A stretch of DNA of 64,000 nucleotides from Wallemia ichthyophaga EXF-994 (Eukaryota; Basidiomycota; Wallemiomycetes; Wallemiales; Wallemiaceae). The notes beneath the pieces were generated by a model. It ran no database searches, was not told the DNA's origin, and saw only the letters and a program-made list of their open reading frames with translations. Shown piece by piece: positions 57,238-64,000 of the stretch. Position numbers and translations under genes: made by a program. The stretch lies in NCBI RefSeq assembly GCF_000400465.1, contig NW_008806279.1, forward strand, positions 372,001-436,000, given 5' to 3'. Each line of letters starts with the position of its first letter. The first letter of the stretch is position 1.

Positions 57238-58633
57238 TCAGAGACTCTGAATCCACGCCCACTCATCGTCAACATCTGCTTCATTGATGCCATTGTGGTC
57301 GTGTTTTGGTGGCATAAGCAACTCCTCGAGTACCTGGAAAGCAGCGTTGCGCGAAATGCCATCGTGCCATGAGACACTCTTGCCTTGCAACTTGACATCG
57401 AATGTGTAAGGGCCGTATGGCACAGTCTGCGACTTGATGAGATCATACTCGACCTCACCGCCGTCTTCGAGCATGGTGCTAGCCTTGATCTTCTTGTGGA
57501 AGAGGTCGTCGTTGTCGGACTTAACTGACTTGGCTTGCTCACCCGATTGGAAGTCGACAAAGATGGCGTTGTTTGGGACAATGTGGTATTCAAGGAGATG
57601 TCTCAGAGCTCTGCTACCCATTGGAGAAAAGAAGAAGCCTAGAACTTTTGGTGGAAGTCTCTCAAAGGCGCTGTTGAGTGGTGCGTTGATGGTAAGCTGA
57701 CCATTGCCCGTCTTACCGTCCAATGACAGGTCAAGCTCCTCTGCCAAACCCACCTTCTGGAGTGCTGATGTGAAGATGGAGAACTCTCTAGCGAAAATGA
57801 ACAAGGCGTTGATTGCAGATGGTGGAGGGATGAGGACGTGGTCAAGGGCGTGGATGACAGCATTTGCAGACTGGATGTTCTGTGTCGAGATCTTTGCATA
57901 GTGATTGATGACTGTGGCTGGTGGCACATACTGCTGCTCAACCCGTAGTCTTTGACCTGCCCCGTTGAACGTATTTGGCTCTTTGAGGATGGTTTCGATA
58001 GTGCTAAAGTCGTGCAGAGTGTTGATATCTAGCTTCTGAGCTACTGTGTGGTACATAACAACAGCCTCGATAAATTTCTTGAGACGTCTCTTGCACTCGT
58101 CGTCTTCTTGCGTCATATCGACCTTATCAGCCATGGCGTAGAGCTTGCCCAAGACGCTAGGTACTGGGTCCTCCCAGATATCTGCGTTTAAGTAGGCATT
58201 TTTGTCGTCGTCGTTGTGCTTGTGCTTGTGCTTGTGGTCTGGAATGGCGTCATTGGTTGGAACAAAGAGGGTGAAATCCTTTTCGTCCTTAATGTGGTCG
58301 ATTGCAGTTGGAGAGAACTTCTCTAAGATGGTTGTGAACTGAGTGGGTGATGTAAGCTGTGAGTCGTCTGTGACAAAGTGAAAATTTACACACCTTGCTG
58401 AATTTCTTAGGGTCGCCCTTGAGGATATCCCATGCGTTATCAGTGACTTCACTAGACCCAGCCAAATTGTCGATAGTTTCACCGTTATTGCCCAAGAACT
58501 CGTTGAGCCAGCCCTTGGAGGTGTCGACGAACTGGCGCTGGAGAGCGGCCTCCTCTGAGAAAATGGAGACTGGAAGGTGCAGTGCAGTTGCTGCTGACGC
58601 TGCAGCACTTAGAATTGCAATACTTAATTTCAT
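57238..58633 (-). CDS. secreted fasciclin (FAS1) domain protein
   Basis: ATG 58633 opens a signal peptide (MKLSIAILSAAASAATALHL). One 36-nt intron sits at about 58354-58394. Two FAS1 domains are visible: the first has FTLFVPTNDAIPD and FIEAVVMYHTVAQKLD; the second has FSIFTSALQKVGLAEEL, INAPLNSAFERLPPKVL and HLLEYHIVPNNAIFVDF. Such proteins are cell-surface or vacuolar adhesion-type proteins. A His/Lys run (DHKHKHKHNDDDK) interrupts the first domain. No GPI signal is seen at the C-terminus. The product is about 450 residues. Confidence 0.93.
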
Positions 58634-58857
58634 TGTTTGTGTTAAAGAACAAGAGTTTTAGCCACGATCACACAGCTTGATTATGTGACGTTATCGATGA
58701 CGCTGTCGATTTCCATTTTTCAAATTCAAATATATATTCATTTTACGCATTAGAAGTACACAAGTATATACATGTAAATATCCATTTAAACGAACATCTC
58801 ACGAAACGACGATACTTGCGACGTTGTTCTGACGCGAGCTGGGAGGTGAGTGAGTTT

Positions 58858-60852
58858 CTAGAGAGCACTCAAACGCAATAAAACCCACCTAAAGCCGGTA
58901 TCTGGGTCGTACAGGTCTAATTTATCTATAGCATGGGTACCTTTAGCGAGAGCGAGGAAGTTAACGTGAACGCTCTGGCAGCTGCCCGGAAGAAGAGGGC
59001 CAATTCTAACGAGGTTCTCAAGTGGCACTACACCTACGCGTGTGCTTTCACTAGCAGCCCCGGACTCTGCCTCCTTTTCATTTTCATTCTCACCGAGCAG
59101 CCTCTCCTCCAACGACAGTCGCTGACTGCGCAGACCCATTTGGGACTGGGTATGCGATGCAAAATTGACAACGAAGCGTCTGGCGATAGTGCTATTATTG
59201 AAGAGAAACACTTCGACAGGGAAGATGTCGAGTGGTTTGATGGCGTGGGTGTGGGTATGGGTGAGAGAGGTGCGTATTCCTGGACTCATTATCGACGGTG
59301 AGCGCTGGTCCGCCCTGGCTGACCGTGTGGGTTTAAGGACAGACACGCTTAGCAGAACTGTTTCTTTCGACGAGGTTGCTGCGGTGCTGTCTGGCAACTC
59401 AGCCTCACCCTCACTGTCACTATCACTATCACTCTCGCTCTCACTGTGTACGAGGCGAGCATGACTATTCCCTCGTCTATCCTTCGCAGCTGCCTCTTCC
59501 GCCGAGCGCTGCAGACTTGAGAAGGCGTATTTCTTATTTCCAGCCACCGGAGCTGCTTGAGGCACTAGGCGCGGCGCACTCCCGCTGCCAGAGCTAATCA
59601 AAGCACTACTCCCCCAGGGCCTCTTGTCTATCAGTGCATTAGAGATATCTATCACACTGTTCCACTTCATCTCCAAAACTGGGTCAGTCAGTGTATTCGT
59701 CGGTGAGCAACTTTGTGTGCGTGTGCTTGTGCGTATGCATATGTGCACGTTGAATTTACGTTGCTTGGCGAGAGAGCGGTGACTACTGCGAGGGCGGTGA
59801 GGTTGGTGAGAGTTTGAAACCTCCTGTGTCGGTTGGAAGACAACGACGTAAATGAGGTTGACTTGTTCGGAAGCGAGGATCTGAATGGGAATAGCGCTAT
59901 CGCCATGAGCATGGCCATCACCGTTATCATTACCTTCAGCCCCACTCAAGTCATGCCTCCGCGCCACCAGCTCCACGTTATTCTCGACACTCGCCTCTTT
60001 CAATCGCACGCCAGCGTCGTGTATAAACAGAGCACGCGCGGTGCAGTTCTCCACTTCCAGTCCCAGTGCCAAGTGAGGCTGGTGAGAGTCGAGGAGAAAG
60101 GGTATATTGACAGCGCGCATTCGGACACTGAGTGCAGATGAGATGGGTATATAAGTAGTGTCTGAGAGTGAGAGTGAGTGCAGCGTGTTTTGAGTGCCCT
60201 GGGTATCTTGAGGTATATCGATGTTCTGATGCTTCTGCGGCATATCGGGAGCAATGTCCTCCAGCAGATTGATACTGTCCCAGCTGTCCCAGCTCTCTAG
60301 CAACTCGCTGTCTTTATCGGGGGTTTTGCGTGTGGGTGTGTTGGTGTTATCGTCAGCGTCGGCGTGCGCACCAGCAACGTCTCGATGGCTGCGCATATAA
60401 GTGATATTGCACGTCAGCGCAGCTAGTGGATTGGAGATATTCATGCGCACGCGCACAGCGTCAACGTGGACAACCGAGGTTGCGATCCAGCAGGCCTTCT
60501 CACCCGCCGCTCCGTTCTCTCGCTGCAGGCCCCAAGCAGCGGTGGATTGGACGGAAGATACCAAGATTGGTGGCGTGTCCGTGTCGTCTGGCTGGCTATC
60601 GACGTAGCTGAGATGGACGGTGAGATGGAGATGGCTGAGCAGCTCCCAGACGCGGCATTCGTCCACCTCCCCCAACAACAACCTGACGACCACGCCTAGC
60701 CGTTCATCTGTGTCGTTCGCCGTGAGATGAGATGGAAATGGGGAGATGGCAGAGCGCTACACACCGAAATATACATGCTTTGACTCGGCATCTACAGCGG
60801 CATGGACACGTGCCGATGTGAAGACGTGTTCGAGCGACGTCATTGAGCTCAT
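58858..60852 (-). CDS. TRS65: TRAPP II subunit Trs65
   Basis: Two exons give about 640 residues. ATG 60852 (MSSMTSLEHVFTSARVH) splices through a 72-nt intron to GVVVRLLLGEVDECRVWELL. Beta-rich sequence with long acidic or Ser-rich inserts follows (SESESDSDSDSEGEAE). The C-terminal block is the fungal Trs65 signature: VGVVPLENLVRIGPLLPGSC, then VHVNFLALAKGTHAIDKLDL and YDPDTGFRWVLL. Trs65 helps hold the TRAPP II exchange factor for Ypt31/32 at the late Golgi. The assignment rests mainly on the C-terminal block. Confidence 0.8.
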
Positions 60853-60895
60853 GGCCGTTTGTGGATAAGGGTGATAATGGGTGGTGATAGCCGGG
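60853..60895. promoter_or_regulatory. 43-nt head-to-head spacer, TRS65 / dehydrogenase
   Basis: The two start codons are 43 nt apart when the first dehydrogenase ATG (60896) is used, or 61 nt with the second (60914). No clear TATA element is present. Confidence 0.45.
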
Positions 60896-62065
60896 ATGGC
60901 TTGGATAAACCCGATGAACACAATCAATAGGAGCGTCTTTGAGCCAAATCTGCAGCGCGATTACGGCCTACTTACAAGCAGCGTCAGTGGTACGCACGCC
61001 ATCGTAACCGGTGCGGCTGGCGGACTTGGTAAAGGGATAGTGGAGGAGTGAGTGCGGTACAGCCGTAAGCATAAGCATAGACTCACACTCACACTCATAC
61101 TCAACTCAATCACAGACTTCTCCGCCACAACGCATCCGTCGTCGCTGCAGATATTGACACCCGCGCGCTGCACGCACTCCCACAGCACCCCAACCTCCAC
61201 ATACACCACGTGGACGTCACGCAGTACGCGTCGCAGCTCGCCCTGTTCCGATACGCGCGCGCCACGTTCGGCAGGATAGACGCCGTGTATGCCAATGCCG
61301 GGATAGCGACGTCAGGCTATTTAGCCGATGTGGGTCAAGTGGGTGAACAAGGTAAGACCAAGGCTTAATGGCAGAATAGCACGCTAAAACCCGAGACAAA
61401 TTCCAGACACTCCAACACCCCCCGATCTGAATATTATCGACGTGAACGTCAAAGGGGTGCTATACACAACGCACCTTGCCGTGCAAGCATTCCGGGAGGA
61501 TAAGCGGAGTAATGCTCGTGGCGGTATTGGCACCAATAGCAAACCCCACACGCGCCATCCCTCCATCATCCTCACAGGCTCATTCACCTCCTTCCTCTCG
61601 TCGCCCTCCACACCCGCGGCATATGCAGCGTCGAAACACGCCGTGTTCTCGTTGATGCGCTCACTCGCCACGACAGGAGAGTACGAGGGCTTTCGGTGCA
61701 ATCTCGTGTGTCCATGGTTCACGCCCACGGCCATGGTCGAGTCGTCTGTGCGCATCCTGCTGACTGGCATTGGGATGGCCGCGGCAGAGCCCGTGGTGCG
61801 CGCATTCCTTATCGCTGGTATGGACACCTCCCTTACTGGTGCAGCTCTCGTCATCGATACGGACGGCCTGTTTGTGATTCCTGATACGACAATAAACTCT
61901 CACTGCGCTCAAGCTTTCAGAGATCGCTATTTGAGTGTGTTGAAAATGCAACATGCCGCACGTGTGTATCGCACCCCACTTATATTGACAGGTGGTTTAC
62001 TCACCGTGCTGTCACTGGCCAGCGGTGTCTCGTATGTCCTGCGATTCCTTAGAAAGTGCAAGTGA
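60896..62065 (+). CDS. short-chain dehydrogenase/reductase with C-terminal membrane segment
   Basis: Three exons give about 350 residues. The NAD(P) fold is HAIVTGAAGGLGKGIVEE, then VVAADIDTRAL. YANAGIATSGY supplies the NAG motif. The catalytic set is the Ser in SIILTGSFTS and YAASK in PAAYAASKHAVFSL. An in-frame ATG pair (60896 and 60914) gives two possible starts (MAWINPMNTINRSVF). The C-terminus carries a hydrophobic helix (LILTGGLLTVLSLASGVSYV) followed by a basic tail, suggesting membrane attachment. Substrate cannot be inferred. Confidence 0.9.
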
Positions 62066-62128
62066 AGTGCAAGTGTACTGTTCTACTAATATTGTACCAA
62101 TGCATTCAATAAATACATTCACTTTAAT

Positions 62129-63251
62129 CTAGTCATCATCGCTGCTATAATCATCGCTGTCCTCATCATCGCCTTCACCAGACACTGGACCAACATCGAA
62201 GAGCTGTCTGGAGGGTTGAGCGGGTGTGCGACGTGGCTTAAAGTCATTCAAGTCGCACAAGTCATCGCCAAGCTCGTTTTCTCTCTCCATATCCAAATCT
62301 ACATCCATATCGCCATCCCATATAAGAATATATGGCGGGAGGATGTTATACCTTTTAGCGAGGCGAGAAATACGCCGCGCAAGACCCGTCTCAGACTCAC
62401 ATACGAGAAACATATCTCGATGGTTTGAGTAAAAGTGAGCGATGATTCTTGCTAGTTTCCGCAGGCAGCTTTTTTGGGTTTCTTGGGTGTCTGGTGTGAG
62501 TGCATCTAGTGCATCTAGTGCATCTAATAAATCTGATGAGGTAATCAGACATACGTCTGCCACTACGCTGTTGAGGTTGTGTAACGAGTATTCTAATGCT
62601 GAGCATGAGGTGGTACGATTAGTGGAGTGTGCCACACAAACCAACGCATTCGTCGTCGTCGACTGATCCACTCTCATATCACCACACTCGCAGTAATCCT
62701 GCATCAGAGTCATCCAGGGAGTATTTATGTCCGTAGCCATACTTCTGATATGCTCGCTTATCCACGTTTCTTGAGTTATGTTTCCAGGCACGGGCAGTGT
62801 GTCTACATCATTCCTCTTTTTAAGGAGGTAATTGAGTTGTTGGCGTGGACTATCATTGGACATGTAGCTACCTTGGGCATTTTCGAATGACTGCGTTTTC
62901 CGTGAGCATGTGGTGAGCATTCGTCGCAGCACTCACATCGCGACGCATTCCCTTCCGCACTCGCAGCCTATTCCTGAGTTTTATGTCTGCGAGTTCTTTA
63001 TCTTTGCCTGTCTCCCCCACATTGTCCCGCTCTCTCTCCCGCTCATTCACGCTCCTCTCAGCGCTGTTGTCACATCGCCGCTGCTGGGATTTGAGCTTCT
63101 CATGGCTTTTCCTGGGCTGGATTGTATCTCCGTGGCTGCTGCTGTTGCCAGCCATCGCGGTAGTGGGTATAGCAACAGCAACAGGCGCTGGTGTTCGATT
63201 GGAAGTGCGTAAGGAAGATGATTTAATTTTTATTTTTAATTCCGATTCCAT
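62129..63251 (-). CDS. MOB4/phocein-like protein
   Basis: Two exons are joined by a 46-nt intron at about 62888-62933. The Mob domain shows ITQETWISEHIRSMATDINT, a zinc-ligand region with CGDM, LVCVAH and ALEYSLHNLN, and RKLARIIAHFYSNHRDMFL with the paired His. LARRISRLAKRYNILP follows. Mob4/phocein proteins belong to STRIPAK phosphatase complexes. A charged N-terminal extension (SVNERERERDNVGETGKD) precedes the domain, and the tail is acidic. The start may be 63251 or the internal ATG 63155 (MAGNSSSHGD). A 9-bp unit (TGCATCTAG) repeats three times at 62501-62528, coding DALDALDAL. Confidence 0.85.
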
Positions 63252-63291
63252 TCTTCTTCATCGTTCGATAACAAGGTGTTGATCGACGACG
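63252..63291. promoter_or_regulatory. 40-nt head-to-head spacer, MOB4-like / Atg14-like
   Basis: Forty nt separate the ATGs if the MOB gene starts at 63251. If it starts at 63155 the gap is 136 nt and this spacer is part of a longer shared promoter. Confidence 0.4.
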
Positions 63292-64000
63292 ATGACGACA
63301 AAGACGGGTGAATGTGGGTGCTGCAGCAAGCGGCACCAGCGGCTGATTTGCACAAGCTGTCTGAGTGAGTGATGGGTGTATTTCCAGATGTGAATGTATT
63401 CACACCCACAGACAACACGCTCAGCGACGCACGCCACACGCAGCATTCAGCCAAATCAACCATACGCTCACACCGCCAGAGCAGCTCTGTCGTGGCGTTC
63501 GTCGCTGCCGTGAAACAACGCCGGCGGGAAGATAGCGATGACGTAGTTATCATGCACAGGCAGCTTTGTGCGTTGATTGGGCGCGTCAAACAGACTCAAC
63601 AGGCAAACAGAGAGGGTGTGTTGTGTGTTGGGTGTGTATCCATACTCACATTCACTCTTCCACTCTAGTCCACTCGCAAATTACCATTAAACGGAATAAC
63701 ATTGCCAGCCGACGACGTAATCTAGACAAAGTGGCTGATATCGTCACTTATAATACACCTTCTCCCACCACCCACTCCTCCGCCGCTCTCTCGGATTTAC
63801 AAGCTAGCCGACGCGTGTTGGCATCCGAATGTCTCAATATCTTTGGTTTGCAGGGGCTCAGCAGTGGCGGGACAGAGTTGGGGGGCGTGCTAGTACCGCC
63901 CCTGAACCGATTACATGGTATGTACATGATTGCACGCAGGCACACTACCCTCACGCACCACACAGCACTCCCGCACACACACCTCATCTACACCACTGCC
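63292..64000 (+). CDS. Atg14/Vps38(UVRAG)-like PI3-kinase complex subunit, 5' part
   Basis: Three exons are visible before the right edge. Exon 1 opens MTTKTGECGCCSKRHQRLIC TSCL-type sequence, with paired CxxC motifs typical of the Atg14/Barkor N-terminus (CGCC, then CTSC). Exon 2 is helical (VVAFVAAVKQRRRE, RVKQTQQANRE). Exon 3 has LQASRRVLASECLNIFGLQG and GGVLVPPLNRLH, matching the conserved block before the beta-rich part in this family. A GTATGT donor at about 63919 opens the next intron. These proteins recruit the Vps34 lipid kinase to autophagosome or endosome membranes. Which of the two subunits it is cannot be told from this part. Confidence 0.72.

Noticed and set aside
62442-62666. 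Plus-strand Ser/Ala frame opposite the MOB4-like gene
   Set aside because: It arises from the 9-bp tandem repeat and is antisense to the conserved Mob domain.

Overview
The window is a gene-dense stretch of nuclear DNA from a fungus, most likely a basidiomycete. The evidence is many short GT-AG introns (mostly about 35-60 nt, often with a CTAAC/CTGAC-like branch site), gene spacing of tens to a few hundred bases, and a fungal gene set: a DASH subunit, fused THI6, Pmt4, Gwt1, Svf1, Trs65 and Zn2Cys6 regulators. The small introns, tight packing and mid-40s-looking GC fit a compact genome such as Wallemia. That genus is a guess, not something the sequence proves. All exon boundaries and start choices below were read by eye from frames, splice motifs and family similarity.

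Layout, left to right. 1-7.7 kb: a possible 3' gene end at the edge, a tiny secreted peptide gene, an importin of the Kap121/Pse1 family that lacks its usual C-terminus, a VHS-domain Lsb5-like protein, nucleoporin Nup2 and a very short C2H2 plus Zn2Cys6 regulator. 8-18 kb: PEX13, 2-oxoglutarate dehydrogenase E1 (KGD1), PMT4 and THI6. 18-31.8 kb: an ABCG half-transporter, a small F-box gene, a poly-Q protein, a cytochrome oxidase subunit, a coiled-coil poly-Q protein, a PB1 plus multi-ZZ protein, a DNAJB6-like J-protein, DAD3, SNF8/VPS22, tubulin cofactor D and a 2-oxoglutarate/Fe(II) oxygenase. 31.8-33.3 kb: a gene-free gap holding one copy of a roughly 1 kb diverged repeat. 33.3-46 kb: cytosolic AspRS, GWT1, a Maf-type pyrophosphatase, a PDK1/Pkh kinase, a Met/Gly-rich protein, a Zn2Cys6 activator, NAA50 and an EXPERA membrane protein. 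46-55.5 kb: a flavin monooxygenase, SVF1, an F-box/LRR protein, a secreted Asn-rich protein and a CCDC130/Yju2-family splicing factor. 55.5-57.2 kb: the second repeat copy. 57.2-64 kb: a fasciclin protein, TRS65, a short-chain dehydrogenase, a MOB4-like protein, and the 5' part of an Atg14/Vps38-like gene cut by the right edge.

These are mostly housekeeping genes and do not form one pathway or cluster. The strongest signal is architectural. Of ten head-to-head gene pairs, seven have start codons separated by 64 nt or less. In one pair (PB1-ZZ protein and J-protein) the two ATGs overlap inside a single CCATGG, so each promoter and 5' leader must lie within the other gene. Other points of interest are the truncated importin, the DNA-binding-domain-only regulator, the five-ZZ PB1 protein as a candidate autophagy receptor, and the paired 1 kb repeats in the two largest gene-free gaps. 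I saw no rRNA, tRNA, CRISPR array or intact transposon.
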